Assembly (NCBI GenBank): GCA_041557595.1
Contig: JBFFGE010000001.1
Coordinates: forward strand, 21,043-85,042
Reading direction: 5' to 3'
DNA length: 64,000 nt
Source of the DNA: JAOTYV01 sp041557595
GTDB lineage: Bacteria > Pseudomonadota > Alphaproteobacteria > UBA8366
Shown: in pieces, positions 16,701 through 27,411 of the stretch
Layout: each line of letters begins with the position of its first letter
Position numbering within the stretch: position 1 is the first letter of the stretch
The notes under the pieces: generated by a model
Seen by the model: the letters and a program-made list of their open reading frames with translations, nothing else
Told to the model about the DNA's origin: nothing
Databases searched by the model: none
Position numbers and translations under genes: made by a program

Positions 16701-17597
16701 CTAGAAAGGGCGGGCGCCCTTGATTTGCGTGCGATGCATGATGCGCCGCGTGTTCTGGTCGAATGAATCCCGCCGATGCATGGCGCAGCGATTGTCCCAA
16801 ATCAACGCATCGCCGAGCCGCCATTGATGATGCCAGGTAAATTCCGGGCGGGTGGCATGTGCCCAGATTTCATCGAGCAGATCTTCCGACTCCTCGACGG
16901 GCAACCCCATGATATAGGCGTGCCGGCGGCGCCCCAGATAGAGCGCCTTGCGGCCGGATTCCGGATGGGTGCGAACGATCGGATGCACCGCGCCAGGGCA
17001 GCTGGCGACATCGGTTACCGGTTCGGCGCCGTGGCGCAGGAATCCGCCGCTATTCGTGCTGGCGTCGTGTTTTATCCTCATCCCTTCGATCCGCTTCAGC
17101 AGATTCTCGGGCAAATTCTCCAACGCCTGATACATGTTGCAGAAGCCCGTATCGCCCCCATGCGGCGGAATTTCCAGCGCGGACAACACGCTGCCGGTCG
17201 GCGGCTCGTCGATATAGTTCATATCCGTATGCCAAACCGCCTCGGCATTGCTCAGCGCCCCGATCGGCATGCCGTTTTCGATAACATTGGAGAGGATCAA
17301 CACCTCCGGATAGCCCTCGACGCCGACCTGGCCGTTTTCGTTCGGCGGTGCGATGTCCAGATCGCCGAATCGCCGGCTGAACGCTACGAGTGCCGCATCG
17401 CTGAGATGCTGATCGCGGAACAGCAGGACACAATGGTCAAGCCATGCGCGGTGCACAAATTCGAAAGTAGAGGCATCGATCTTTGCGAGGTCGACGCCGC
17501 GAACCTCCGCACCGATCGCGGGGGACAGCGGGATAATTTCCGGTGCCGCCGGCCTTCCGGCTGCCGACCGATCCGCCGCCTCGGAATGTAGGTTCAT
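16701..17597 (-). CDS. TauD/TfdA-family Fe(II)/2-oxoglutarate dioxygenase (copy 2)
   Basis: 298 residues. Iron ligands His123 and Asp125 (WHTDMNY) and His274 (NRCAMHRR), with Arg285 eleven residues on for 2-oxoglutarate. N-terminal AEVRGVDL and C-terminal TRRIMHRTQIKG match the family. The start is the ATG at 17597; a TTG four codons upstream is less likely. It is the first gene of the minus-strand series that continues with the acylating aldehyde dehydrogenase 61 bp downstream. Such oxygenases often cleave a C-S, C-O or C-N bond by hydroxylation and release an aldehyde, which would feed the next enzyme. Substrate unknown. Confidence 0.88.
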   Translation of the reverse strand: MNLHSEAADRSAAGRPAAPEIIPLSPAIGAEVRGVDLAKIDASTFEFVHRAWLDHCVLLFRDQHLSDAALVAFSRRFGDLDIAPPNENGQVGVEGYPEVLILSNVIENGMPIGALSNAEAVWHTDMNYIDEPPTGSVLSALEIPPHGGDTGFCNMYQALENLPENLLKRIEGMRIKHDASTNSGGFLRHGAEPVTDVASCPGAVHPIVRTHPESGRKALYLGRRRHAYIMGLPVEESEDLLDEIWAHATRPEFTWHHQWRLGDALIWDNRCAMHRRDSFDQNTRRIMHRTQIKGARPF

Positions 17598-17690
17598 GCG
17601 CGCCCCCAAAAGGCAAAAATTCCATTTATCAACACATACCGTTCCATTTTATGCAAATTTTGTAAACCAAAACCAAGCCATTCGGGCAAG

Positions 17691-17720
17691 AAAAAGGGCC
17701 ACGATCACCGACCGTGGCCC
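17691..17720 (-). terminator. Intrinsic terminator of groES-groEL
   Basis: On the minus strand, GGGCCACG and CGTGGCCC pair perfectly around a 9-nt loop (17696-17720) and are followed directly by a run of five T (17691-17695). It lies about 37 bp after the groEL stop, before the start region of the dioxygenase gene. A second small hairpin (GCCCG/CGGGC, 17726-17740) lies between it and groEL. Confidence 0.9.
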
Positions 17721-17757
17721 CTTCAAGCCCGAAACCGGGCCATTTTTCGTCAGGTGG

Positions 17758-19413
<1,656 letters not shown>

Positions 19414-19418
19414 TTAAA

Positions 19419-19739
19419 TCAAGCCGCCTTTTTCTTCGGCTTGGATTTTGCCGCATCGAATACGGCCATGATGTCGCTTTCCTTCATGATCAACAGGTCT
19501 TCGCCGTCGATCTTGACCTCGGTGCCGGACCACTTGCCGAAAAGCACCCGGTCGCCCTTCTTGACGTCCAGCGGCACCAGATTGCCTTTTTCGTCGCGTG
19601 CGCCCGCCCCGACGGCAACGATCTCGCCCTGCGTGGGCTTTTCCGCAGCCGTATCCGGAATGATGATGCCGCCAGCGGTTTTCTGGTCTTCGTCGAGCCG
19701 ACGAACTGCGACACGATCATGCAAAGGTCTGAATTTCAT
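19419..19739 (-). CDS. groS: Co-chaperonin GroES
   Basis: 106 residues. It starts [15 protein letters not shown], the canonical GroES opening, and contains the mobile-loop region [19 protein letters not shown] and the [21 protein letters not shown] segment. It is slightly longer than E. coli GroES (97) because of a C-terminal Lys-rich tail ([10 protein letters not shown]). It caps the GroEL ring in the cytoplasm. It is first in the groES-groEL operon with AGGAGG before its ATG. Confidence 0.98.
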   Translation of the reverse strand: MKFRPLHDRVAVRRLDEDQKTAGGIIIPDTAAEKPTQGEIVAVGAGARDEKGNLVPLDVKKGDRVLFGKWSGTEVKIDGEDLLIMKESDIMAVFDAAKSKPKKKAA

Positions 19740-19809
19740 TGATAATCCTCCTGCCCTTTATCGGGCTATCCCCGTATAAGTTGATGCTCCTCACGAGCCG
19801 GTGGATGCT

Positions 19810-19836
19810 TTAGCACTCATCGGCTCGGAGTGCTAG
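19810..19836 (-). promoter_or_regulatory. CIRCE operator (HrcA-binding site) of groESL
   Basis: TTAGCACTC, nine bases, then GAGTGCTAG: this is the CIRCE inverted repeat (consensus TTAGCACTC-N9-GAGTGCTAA) with one mismatch in the last base. It lies about 70 bp upstream of the groES ATG. HrcA is expected to repress the operon here; hrcA is not in the window. Confidence 0.95.
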
Positions 19837-19838
19837 AG

Positions 19839-19867
19839 CACATAATCAACCGGCGGCGGATGTTCAA
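19839..19867 (-). promoter_or_regulatory. Promoter candidate for groESL
   Basis: On the minus strand TTGAAC (19862-19867) and TATGTG (19839-19844) are separated by 17 bp. This places the start of transcription inside or next to the CIRCE repeat, the expected position for repression. CTTGAA also resembles a heat-shock sigma-32 -35 box, but no matching -10 is clear. Confidence 0.55.
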
Positions 19868-20003
19868 GCAGCTGCCGAAAAAAAAGTGCCCACGGCGATG
19901 AAATCGGAATCCGCAGGACAGCCAAAGCAGCTGTTGCTAGGTTGGCGGCACGGGATCCTCCGTTCCCGGGCGACGGTCAGCGACGCAGGAGGGACCATTC
20001 GAC

Positions 20004-21374
20004 ATGACGACCGCAGGCAGCATCCTCGACCTGATCGGCAACACGCCGCTGGTCGAACTCCGCAACATCGATACCGGCCCGTGCCGGCTCTTCGTCAAAC
20101 TGGAAAACCAGAATCCCGGTGGATCGATCAAGGATCGCATCGGACGATCGATGATCGAAGCGGCGGAGCTGAGCGGGCAGCTCAAGCCGGGCGGCACGAT
20201 CGTCGAAGCGACCGCCGGCAACACCGGGCTCGGCCTCGCGCTCGTCGCCGGCCAGAAGGGCTACAAGCTGCTGCTCGTCATTCCGGACAAGATGAGCCAG
20301 GAGAAGATCTTTAACCTCGAGGCGATGGGAGTCGAGATCGTGCTCACCCGGTCCGACGTGGGCAAGGGCCACCCCGAATACTATCAGGACAAGGCGGCGG
20401 AAATCGTCCGCACCACGCCGGGCGCCGTGCATGTCAATCAGTTCGAGAACCAGGCGAACCCGCTGGCCCATGAGACCGAGACCGGGCCGGAAATCTGGTC
20501 GCAGATGGGACACGACGTGGACGCGGTGGTCTGCGGCGTCGGTTCCGGCGGCACGATCACCGGGCTGAGCCGGTTTTTCGAACGGGTCAGCCCGCAAACC
20601 GAGATGATCCTTGCCGATCCCAAGGGATCCATCCTGGCCGACTATGTGGAGACCGGCGAGTTGAGAACCGACGTGGGAAGCTGGCTCGTGGAAGGTATCG
20701 GCGAGGATTTCATCCCGCCGGTCTGCGACCTGTCGCGCGTCAAGAAGGCCTATGTGGTGGACGATGCGGAAAGCTTTATGACCGCCCGCGAAATACTCGA
20801 GAAGGAAGGCATCCTGGCGGGCACTTCGTCGGGCACCTTAATTGCCGCGGCGCTGCGGTACTGTCGCGAACAGACCGAACCCCGCCGCGTCGTGACGTTC
20901 GTGTGCGACAGTGGCAACAAATACCTGTCGAAGGCGTTCAACGATTACTGGATGCTCGACCAAGGCCTGATCAAGCGAAAGCGCCACGGCGATTTGCGCG
21001 ACATCATCTCGCGCCCCTTCGACGAAGGCGGCACCATCACGGCGGCACCCGGCGACACCTTGATGGCCGCGTATTCCCGGATGAAGCTCTACGACATTTC
21101 CCAATTGCCGGTCGTCGAGCAGGGCGATCTCGTCGGCATCGTCCACGAATCCGATATCCTGCTCGCGGTTTATGACAATGAAGACCAGTTTTCCCAGCCG
21201 GTGAAGGATGCCATGACGACCCGGCTGGAAACCGTGGACGTCGCCGCGTCCATTCAGGATCTGCTGCCGATTTTCGAACATGGGCATGTGGCGATCGTGA
21301 AGGACAAAGATCAATTTCTCGGCTTGATCACCCGCATCGACCTGCTGAACTACTTACGCCGGAGCACCGCATGA
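20004..21374 (+). CDS. cbs: Cystathionine beta-synthase with C-terminal CBS pair
   Basis: 456 residues. The PLP domain (about 1-320) carries the Schiff-base lysine Lys43 in NPGGSIKDR, the phosphate-binding ATAGNTGLG, and GVGSGGTITG. Residues about 335-456 form two CBS motifs (SQLPVVEQGDLVGIVHESD and HVAIVKDKDQFLGLITRID), a regulatory module that in other members senses adenosyl ligands. It condenses homocysteine with serine to cystathionine (or makes H2S from cysteine). It overlaps the next gene, a cystathionine gamma-lyase type enzyme, by 4 nt, so the pair forms a reverse-transsulfuration operon. A plain cysteine synthase would lack the CBS module. Confidence 0.9.
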   Translation: MTTAGSILDLIGNTPLVELRNIDTGPCRLFVKLENQNPGGSIKDRIGRSMIEAAELSGQLKPGGTIVEATAGNTGLGLALVAGQKGYKLLLVIPDKMSQEKIFNLEAMGVEIVLTRSDVGKGHPEYYQDKAAEIVRTTPGAVHVNQFENQANPLAHETETGPEIWSQMGHDVDAVVCGVGSGGTITGLSRFFERVSPQTEMILADPKGSILADYVETGELRTDVGSWLVEGIGEDFIPPVCDLSRVKKAYVVDDAESFMTAREILEKEGILAGTSSGTLIAAALRYCREQTEPRRVVTFVCDSGNKYLSKAFNDYWMLDQGLIKRKRHGDLRDIISRPFDEGGTITAAPGDTLMAAYSRMKLYDISQLPVVEQGDLVGIVHESDILLAVYDNEDQFSQPVKDAMTTRLETVDVAASIQDLLPIFEHGHVAIVKDKDQFLGLITRIDLLNYLRRSTA

Positions 21375-22546
21375 GCACCCCGAAACATCCGAACGAACCG
21401 CCCCGCGGTTTTTCCACCGACGCGGTACATGCCGGGCAGAGCCCGGACCCGGTTACCGGCGCGGTCTGGACGCCGATTTACACGTCGACCACCTATGTCC
21501 AGGAAAGCCCGGGCGTCCACAAGGGCTATGAGTACAGCCGCAGCCACAACCCGACCCGCCAAGCCTTCGAACGGTGTATTGCCTCCTTGGAGGCGGGGAC
21601 CGCCGGTTACGCCTTCGCATCGGGCATGGCCGCCACGTCGACCATCCTGGAATGCCTCGATAGCGGCGCGCATATCGTCGCCAGCGACGATTTGTATGGC
21701 GGTACCTATCGCCTTTTCGAGCGGGTGCGCACACGGTCCTCGGGCCTTCGGTTCAGCTTCGTCGACATTTCCGACCGGACGGCACTGGAGGCGGCGCTGA
21801 CGCCCGAGACCCGCATGATCTGGGTCGAGACGCCGTCCAACCCGCTGCTCAAGCTGGTCGACCTGGAAATGATCGCCGATGTGGCGCGCTCGCGCGGCAT
21901 CCTGACCGTGGCGGACAATACTTTCGCCACCCCTTGGACCCAACGGCCGCTCGAATTCGGCTTCGACCTGGTGGTGCATTCGGCAACCAAATACATCAAC
22001 GGCCACTCCGACGTGGTCGCGGGCATTGCCGTCGTCGGCGACAATGCCGAGCTCGCCGAACAAATGGGATTCCTGCAAAACGCCGTCGGCGGCATCGCCG
22101 GGCCGTTCGACAGCTATATGGCGCTGCGCGGCGTCAAGACGCTGGCACTCCGCATGCAGCGGCATTGCGACAGCGCCCGGCAAATCGCCGCGTGGCTCGA
22201 AGGCCACCCGGCCATCGAACGGGTTTTCTATCCGGGACTCGAGAGCCACCCGCAGCACCCGCTGGCAAAAAAACAGATGCGCGATTTCGGCGGCATGGTG
22301 TCCGCCGTCATCAAGGGCGGGTTGGACCCGACGCGCAGGTTTCTCGAGCGATGCCGGCTCTTTGCGCTGGCCGAAAGCCTGGGCGGCGTCGAAAGCCTGA
22401 TCGAGCATCCGGCGATCATGACCCATGCCAGCATCCCGCCGGAGATGCGCGCCGAGCTCGGCATCGACGACGGGCTGGTCCGGCTGTCGGTCGGCATCGA
22501 AGATCTCGACGACCTGATCGCCGATCTCGACACGGCACTGTCGTAA
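21371..22546 (+). CDS. Cystathionine gamma-lyase / Cys-Met metabolism PLP enzyme
   Basis: 391 residues of the Cys/Met metabolism PLP-dependent transferase family. The PLP lysine is Lys207 in HSATKYINGHSD; YEYSRSHNPTR, ASGMAAT and SVGIEDLDDLI are further family signatures. Position directly after cystathionine beta-synthase (ATGA overlap) points to cystathionine cleavage to cysteine, ammonia and 2-oxobutyrate. Cystathionine gamma-synthase or methionine gamma-lyase cannot be excluded from motifs alone. Together with metZ at 32380, the strain appears able to run homocysteine synthesis and its conversion to cysteine. Confidence 0.87.
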   Translation: MSTPKHPNEPPRGFSTDAVHAGQSPDPVTGAVWTPIYTSTTYVQESPGVHKGYEYSRSHNPTRQAFERCIASLEAGTAGYAFASGMAATSTILECLDSGAHIVASDDLYGGTYRLFERVRTRSSGLRFSFVDISDRTALEAALTPETRMIWVETPSNPLLKLVDLEMIADVARSRGILTVADNTFATPWTQRPLEFGFDLVVHSATKYINGHSDVVAGIAVVGDNAELAEQMGFLQNAVGGIAGPFDSYMALRGVKTLALRMQRHCDSARQIAAWLEGHPAIERVFYPGLESHPQHPLAKKQMRDFGGMVSAVIKGGLDPTRRFLERCRLFALAESLGGVESLIEHPAIMTHASIPPEMRAELGIDDGLVRLSVGIEDLDDLIADLDTALS

Positions 22547-22547
22547 A

Positions 22548-22591
22548 GCAAATCCCGAGCGAACCGAAACGGTTCGCGACGACGAATTTGC
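22548..22591. terminator. Double-arm hairpin between convergent genes
   Basis: GCGAACCG-AAA-CGGTTCGC forms a perfect 8-bp inner stem (22559-22577), flanked by GCAAAT (22548-22553) and ATTTGC (22586-22591) as possible outer arms, just after the gamma-lyase stop. An A-rich stretch follows on the plus strand but there is no U-run. It may be a bidirectional terminator or a REP-like palindrome. Confidence 0.35.
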
Positions 22592-22666
22592 ATAAAAACA
22601 AAAAAGATCGACCGCTTCACCTGAGCCAAATTAGGCAAGAAATGGTCGAGAGGTCTCCTTCGCGGA

Positions 22667-23530
22667 TCAGGCGTTTGCGGCCACCGCCTCCGGATAGGAA
22701 ATCGTGGTGCGCTGCATCACCCGGCGGTAGCGCGTGCCGTCATAGGGCGTGGCCCGGTGCAGCACCGACCGGTTGTCCCAGACCACGATATCGCCTTCGC
22801 GCCAATCGTGGCGGTATTGGTGCTCGGGCCGGGCCGCCCTTTCGAGCAGATCGTCCAGCAGCGCCGTACTCTTTTTCTGGGACCAGCCGACGATGCGCGC
22901 CGCATGCGCACCGATTAGCAGGGATTTCTGGCCGGTCACGGGATTGACCTGCACCAGCGGGTGGCGCACCGGCGGCGTTTCCGCGGCCTCCTTTTCGGTG
23001 AACTCGAATCCCACGCGCCGCCGCGAATAGATCAAATCGTGCTCGACGGTCAGCCCTTCGAGTTCACGCTGCATCGCTTCCGGCAGGCTCTCCCAGGCGG
23101 CCCGCGTCGAGGCGAATTCGGTGGCGCCCCCTTCCGGCGGCACCTCGCGGGCGGTCAGGATGGAACACAGCGACGGAATCGCCTTGAACGTGCTATCCGC
23201 ATGCCACTGCATGTTGCCCTTCTGGTAATCCATGCGCCGATCGTCCGGCGGGATCACCGCGCCGGTCTTGATGTCCACATTGGATTGCCGCGCGAAGGGC
23301 GTGCCGCCGGCGGGATTGGCGCCGATCGTCCGTTCCAGCGGACCGAAGCGTTCGCTGAAGGCGATTTGCCGCTCGTCGGTCATCGGCTGATCGGGCAGGA
23401 CCAGCACGGAATGCGTTTCGAACGCAGCTCTGATTTGCGCAAATTCAGCGTCACTTACGCCTTCCGCCAGATTAAACCCGGTCAATCGGGCGGCGAAGAC
23501 CGGGGTCAGCGGCGTAACCTGCAAAGACAT
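22667..23530 (-). CDS. TauD/TfdA-family Fe(II)/2-oxoglutarate dioxygenase (copy 3)
   Basis: 287 residues. Iron ligands His110 and Asp112 (QWHADSTF) and His258 (NRSVLHRATPYDG), with an Arg pair (269-270) in TRYRRVMQRTT for 2-oxoglutarate. The LHRATPYD segment and QWHADSTF are closer to TfdA (2,4-D dioxygenase) and alkylsulfatase relatives than the other copies. The ATG at 23530 follows GGAGGG; an upstream GTG is less likely. A VOC-family gene begins a minus-strand pair immediately upstream (72 bp gap). Substrate unknown. Confidence 0.87.
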   Translation of the reverse strand: MSLQVTPLTPVFAARLTGFNLAEGVSDAEFAQIRAAFETHSVLVLPDQPMTDERQIAFSERFGPLERTIGANPAGGTPFARQSNVDIKTGAVIPPDDRRMDYQKGNMQWHADSTFKAIPSLCSILTAREVPPEGGATEFASTRAAWESLPEAMQRELEGLTVEHDLIYSRRRVGFEFTEKEAAETPPVRHPLVQVNPVTGQKSLLIGAHAARIVGWSQKKSTALLDDLLERAARPEHQYRHDWREGDIVVWDNRSVLHRATPYDGTRYRRVMQRTTISYPEAVAANA

Positions 23531-23601
23531 GGCGGCGTCCCTCCTCAAACAACCGGATGCGATGCCGACAGTCTAGCGTGGCCCTGCCGCTTGGCGAAGG
23601 G

Positions 23602-23994
23602 TCAGGCGGTCTCGCCGGGATAATTCGACACCTCGACCAGATTGTCATCCGGATCGCGAAAATAAACCGACGTGATCGGCCCGAGCGCGCCTGACCGGGT
23701 ATCCGGTCCCATGATGATTTCCACCCCTTCGGCGCCGAGGTGTTCGATCACCGCGTCGATCGGCGTTTCCGTGATCATGCAGAAATCCGCGCCGCCGACC
23801 GACGGGTGCGCCGCGATCAGCCCGGGCTTGTTGTCCACCGGATGCAAATTGATCTTGTGCTGACCGAACCGCAGTGCGGTCCGGCCTTCGCCAAACTTCA
23901 GCACCTCCATGCCGAGAACCCGGGTATAGAAATCGCAGGTCGCGTCGATATCGGACACGGTCATGACGAAATGATCGATGCGCGCAATCTTCAT
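23602..23994 (-). CDS. VOC-family (glyoxalase/dioxygenase fold) protein
   Basis: 130 residues with the two beta-alpha-beta-beta-beta modules of the vicinal oxygen chelate fold. It opens [16 protein letters not shown] with the candidate metal ligand His8, continues FYTRVLGME, and ends [13 protein letters not shown] with the terminal Glu ligand. Such proteins are glyoxalases, ring-cleavage dioxygenases, fosfomycin- or bleomycin-resistance proteins. Nothing here picks one. Its start overlaps the rfbB stop by 4 nt, so the two are translated from one mRNA. Confidence 0.82.
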   Translation of the reverse strand: MKIARIDHFVMTVSDIDATCDFYTRVLGMEVLKFGEGRTALRFGQHKINLHPVDNKPGLIAAHPSVGGADFCMITETPIDAVIEHLGAEGVEIIMGPDTRSGALGPITSVYFRDPDDNLVEVSNYPGETA

Positions 23995-25049
23995 GGCACT
24001 ACTCCCTGTCGCTCGCCACTATACACTTCGCGGCGAATCGGTTCCCACCAGTCTCGGCGGTCAATATACCACTGCACGGTATCCCGCAGCCCGGCGTCGA
24101 AATTGCGCCGCGCCCGCCATCCGAGTTCCGCCGCCAATTTCGCGGCATCCACCGCATAGCGGACGTCATGGCCGGGCCGGTCCTCGACGAAGGCGATCAG
24201 CGACGCATGCGGAAAATGCGGCGACGACGCCCGCATCGCGTCGAGACAGGCGCAGATCGCGTGCACCAGATCGACATTCCGCAGCACCGTGCCGCCGCCG
24301 ACATTGTAGACCTCGCCCGGCGTGCCTTGCGTCAGGATGCGGTGCAACGCTTCGGCATGATCCTCCACATGCAGCCAATCGCGCTCCTGCAGGCCATCGC
24401 CGTAGATCGGCATCGACTGGCCGTCCAGCGCGGCCAGAATCATTGTCGGTATGACTTTTTCGGGAAACTGATAGGGGCCGTAATTGTTGCAGCAATTGCT
24501 CGTCACGACCGGCAGCCCATAGGTACGAAACCAGGCCCGCGCCAGATGATCCGCCCCGGCCTTGGTCGCCGCATAGGGCGAATTGGGGCGATACGGCGCG
24601 CGCTCATCGGCCACCGCACCGCCCGCGCCGAGATCGCCGTAGACTTCGTCCGTCGAGACGTGCAGAAACCGGAAACCATCCCGCCGCGCCGGCGGCAATC
24701 CGCCATAATAGGCCCGCGCCGCTTCGAGCAGCGTATAGGTGCCGACGAGATTGGTTTGCACGAAATCCGCCGGCCCGTCGATCGAACGATCGACATGCGA
24801 TTCCGCGGCCAGATGCATCACGGCATCCGGCGCGTGGCGGTCGAAGATCCGCGCCACCACCGCCGCGTCGCAGATATCCGCATGTTCGAAGGCATGCCGG
24901 GGCGACTCCATGACATCGGCGAGCGACTGGCGCCGCCCGGCATAGGTCAACTTGTCCAGCGTCACCACCGACGCCTGCGCATCCTGCACGAGATGGCGCA
25001 CCACCGCCGATCCGATGAATCCCGCGCCCCCGGTAACGAGAATCTTCAT
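23991..25049 (-). CDS. rfbB: dTDP-glucose 4,6-dehydratase
   Basis: 352 residues from the ATG at 25049, preceded by GGTGGG. Extended SDR: NAD-binding GGAGFIGS near the N terminus, [12 protein letters not shown], the catalytic STDEVYGDL (Thr, Asp, Glu) and YAATKAG (Tyr, Lys), and [11 protein letters not shown]. It makes dTDP-4-keto-6-deoxyglucose. Unusually no rfbA, rfbC or rfbD and no glycosyltransferase lie nearby; its partner is a VOC protein with a 4-nt overlap. The open frame extends 108 codons further upstream, but that part is without homologous character and overlaps the divergent gene. Confidence 0.9.
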   Translation of the reverse strand: MKILVTGGAGFIGSAVVRHLVQDAQASVVTLDKLTYAGRRQSLADVMESPRHAFEHADICDAAVVARIFDRHAPDAVMHLAAESHVDRSIDGPADFVQTNLVGTYTLLEAARAYYGGLPPARRDGFRFLHVSTDEVYGDLGAGGAVADERAPYRPNSPYAATKAGADHLARAWFRTYGLPVVTSNCCNNYGPYQFPEKVIPTMILAALDGQSMPIYGDGLQERDWLHVEDHAEALHRILTQGTPGEVYNVGGGTVLRNVDLVHAICACLDAMRASSPHFPHASLIAFVEDRPGHDVRYAVDAAKLAAELGWRARRNFDAGLRDTVQWYIDRRDWWEPIRREVYSGERQGVVP

Positions 25050-25248
25050 CCCACCTGCATCGGCCATCCCGCGCCGGGGGTCAAGAGCGAAACGCGGCCC
25101 GGGCAGGCCCCCGCCTATTGTCATCCCGGCATCGAGCGGGCACGATTTGCCGGCATGGCGAAACCGCCACGCACACTCCAACCGTGCACTCACAACGCAT
25201 TCGAAACCCGCCTTCCGGCGGCGGACATCCCGAGAGCCGCAAAATGCC

Positions 25249-26487
25249 ATGTTGAAATTCGATCCGGACAAGAAAGGCCCGCTGGACGGTCTGCGCATTC
25301 TGGACCTGTCGCGTCTGGTCGCCGGCAATATGCTGTCCTTGCAACTCGCGGATTTCGGCGCCGAGGTCATCAAGATCGAAACGCCGCCGCGCGGCGATCC
25401 CCTGCGCGACTGGGCGGCGGACGGCGTTCAATTGCATTGGAAGGTCTATTGCCGCAACAAGAAGAGCATCGGCCTGAATCTGCGCGAGGCGGAGGGCCGC
25501 GACGTGCTGCTGCGGCTGATCGAGACCGCCGACGGCATGATCGAGAACTTCCGGCCCGGCACGCTGGAAAAAATGGGCCTGGGTCCCGATGTCCTGCTGA
25601 AACGCAACCCGCGCCTGGTGCTGGCGCGGCTGTCCGGTTTCGGTCAAACCGGCCCCTATCGCCACAAGCCGGGATTCGGCACGCTGGTCGAGGGCATGTC
25701 CGGTTTTGCCGCGCGCAACGGCTTTCCGGACCGGCCGCCCTTGCTGCCGCCGCTCGCGCTCGCCGATATGATCGCCGGCCTGTCCGGCGCGATGTCGGTC
25801 GTGATCGCCTTCTATCACCGGGACCTGAAGGGCGGCAGCGGGCAGGTGATCGACCTGTCGCTGCTCGAGCCGATCCATTCTGTGCTCGGCCCGGAAGCCG
25901 CCAATTATCGGCTGACCGGCGAAATCAAGCCGCGCGTGGGCAACGGTTCGAATACCGCATCGCCACGCAACGTCTATGTCACCAGCGACGGCAAGTTCGT
26001 CGCCATTTCCGCCTCGATGCAGGTGATGGCAGAGCGTTTGCTGCGGGCGATCGGCGCCGGCGACATGCTGGACGATCCGCGCTATGCGACCAACGCGGCC
26101 CGGGTCCGGCACCGTGACGAAGTCGATGCGGTCGTCGGCGGCTGGATCGCGCAGCGCACGCTGGTCGACGCGCTCGCCTTTTTCGAGAAGGAGAGCGTGA
26201 CCGCCGCGCCGATCTACGATCCGAGCCAGACGGCGGAGGACCCGCATTTCAAGGAACGGCAAATCATCATCGATGTCGAAGACGCGGAGCTCGGCGAAAT
26301 TCCGATGCACAACGTGGTGCCGAAACTATCCGGCACGCCGGGCACCTTCCGGCACCCGGCGCCGCATATCGGCGAACACAATGAAAGCTTCTTGACGGAA
26401 ATCGGCCTCGATGCCGACGCAATCGATGCCCTGGCGGGCAAGGGCGTCGTGTGGAGCCACGACAATCGAAAGGACCAAAAGACATGA
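25249..26487 (+). CDS. CaiB/BaiF (family III) CoA-transferase
   Basis: 412 residues from the ATG at 25249. N-terminal [39 protein letters not shown] and [13 protein letters not shown] are standard family III signatures. Asp173 in LALADMIAG is the likely nucleophilic aspartate that carries the acyl-anhydride. The enzyme moves CoA from one carboxylic acid to another. Its stop overlaps the start of a CitE-like lyase (ATGA), with a second CitE-like gene after that. In known pathways such pairs activate and cleave C4-C5 hydroxydicarboxylates (malate, citramalate, mesaconate), and I infer something of this kind here. Confidence 0.9.
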   Translation: MLKFDPDKKGPLDGLRILDLSRLVAGNMLSLQLADFGAEVIKIETPPRGDPLRDWAADGVQLHWKVYCRNKKSIGLNLREAEGRDVLLRLIETADGMIENFRPGTLEKMGLGPDVLLKRNPRLVLARLSGFGQTGPYRHKPGFGTLVEGMSGFAARNGFPDRPPLLPPLALADMIAGLSGAMSVVIAFYHRDLKGGSGQVIDLSLLEPIHSVLGPEAANYRLTGEIKPRVGNGSNTASPRNVYVTSDGKFVAISASMQVMAERLLRAIGAGDMLDDPRYATNAARVRHRDEVDAVVGGWIAQRTLVDALAFFEKESVTAAPIYDPSQTAEDPHFKERQIIIDVEDAELGEIPMHNVVPKLSGTPGTFRHPAPHIGEHNESFLTEIGLDADAIDALAGKGVVWSHDNRKDQKT

Positions 26488-27392
26488 CGACACCCTCGCA
26501 ACAGGCACGGCCGGTATGGCGCTCGCTGATGTTCGTTCCCGTGAATGTGGAACGCTTCGTCGCCAAGGCGCATACCCGCGGCGCCGACGCCGTCCAGCTC
26601 GACCTGGAAGACAGCGTGCCGCTGGCCGACAAGGCGACCGCGCGGAACATGGTGCAGGACGCCGCCAAGACCGTGTCGCAGGCCGGCGCCGACGTGGTGG
26701 TGCGCATCAACCAGCCGCTGCGTCTGGCCATCCCGGACCTGGAAGCCTCGGTCTCGCCGCTGGTGCAGGCGATCACGCTGCCGAAAGTGGACAGCGCCAG
26801 CCATATCCGCCTGCTCGCCGAAATGGTTGACGAGCTGGAGGCGGAGCGCGGCATGACGCCGGGCCATACCCTGTTCATCGCCCTGGTGGAAACGGCGGAC
26901 GCATTTTTCCGGCTGGAGGAGATCGGCAAATCGCATCCGCGCCTGGTCGCCATGGGGTTGGGCGGCGAGGATTTCGCCACCGCGCTCGGCATGGAGCCGG
27001 AGCCGGACGCCATGCAATACCCGAAACAGCAAACCATCATTGCCGCGCGCGCGGCCGGCATCATCCCGCTCGGCATTATCGGAACGGTGGCCGACTATTC
27101 CGACACCGAGAAGATGCGCGCGATCATCCGCAAGTCGCGGCGCTTCGGGTTCGAGGGGTCGTCCTGCATCCATCCCAGCATCGTGCCGATCCTGAACGAG
27201 GAGTTCCGGCCCAGCGAAAAGGAGGTCTCCGGCGCGCAGCGGATCATCCAGGCGTTCGACGCCGCCATCGCCGACGGCCGCGCCTCGCTGGAAGTGGACG
27301 GCAAGATGATCGACTACCCGATCGTCTACCGCGCGCAACGGGTCCTTGAACTCGATACGGCGATCCGCCAGCGTGAGGCGCGGAACCGGTGA
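26484..27392 (+). CDS. CitE-like CoA-ester lyase (malyl/citramalyl-CoA lyase type), first of tandem pair
   Basis: 302 residues from the ATG at 26484 (AAGGA upstream; stop/start overlap with the CoA-transferase). HpcH/HpaI-type TIM barrel with RSLMFVPVN, LDLEDSVPL holding the Mg-binding acidic residues, LVETADAFF and MGLGGEDFATALG, and GSSCIHPSIVPILN. Catalyses aldol-type cleavage of a 3-hydroxyacyl-CoA such as malyl-CoA or citramalyl-CoA. The next gene is a clear tandem duplicate sharing the same motifs (KAHTRGADAV, LEDSVPLA, LEVDGKMIDYP). Confidence 0.88.
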   Translation: MTTPSQQARPVWRSLMFVPVNVERFVAKAHTRGADAVQLDLEDSVPLADKATARNMVQDAAKTVSQAGADVVVRINQPLRLAIPDLEASVSPLVQAITLPKVDSASHIRLLAEMVDELEAERGMTPGHTLFIALVETADAFFRLEEIGKSHPRLVAMGLGGEDFATALGMEPEPDAMQYPKQQTIIAARAAGIIPLGIIGTVADYSDTEKMRAIIRKSRRFGFEGSSCIHPSIVPILNEEFRPSEKEVSGAQRIIQAFDAAIADGRASLEVDGKMIDYPIVYRAQRVLELDTAIRQREARNR

Positions 27393-27411
27393 CGAACGGA
27401 TCGTCTCGCCG

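Noticed and set aside
14966..16723. 585-codon open frame antisense to the acylating aldehyde dehydrogenase
   Set aside because: GC-rich shadow of a well-supported gene. Other long antisense frames (24168-26117, 37528-39168, 51389-53047, 35273-36721) were dropped for the same reason.
25050..25373. N-terminal extension of the dTDP-glucose dehydratase
   Set aside because: The family starts at MKILVTGG (25049), and the extension overlaps the divergently read CoA-transferase.
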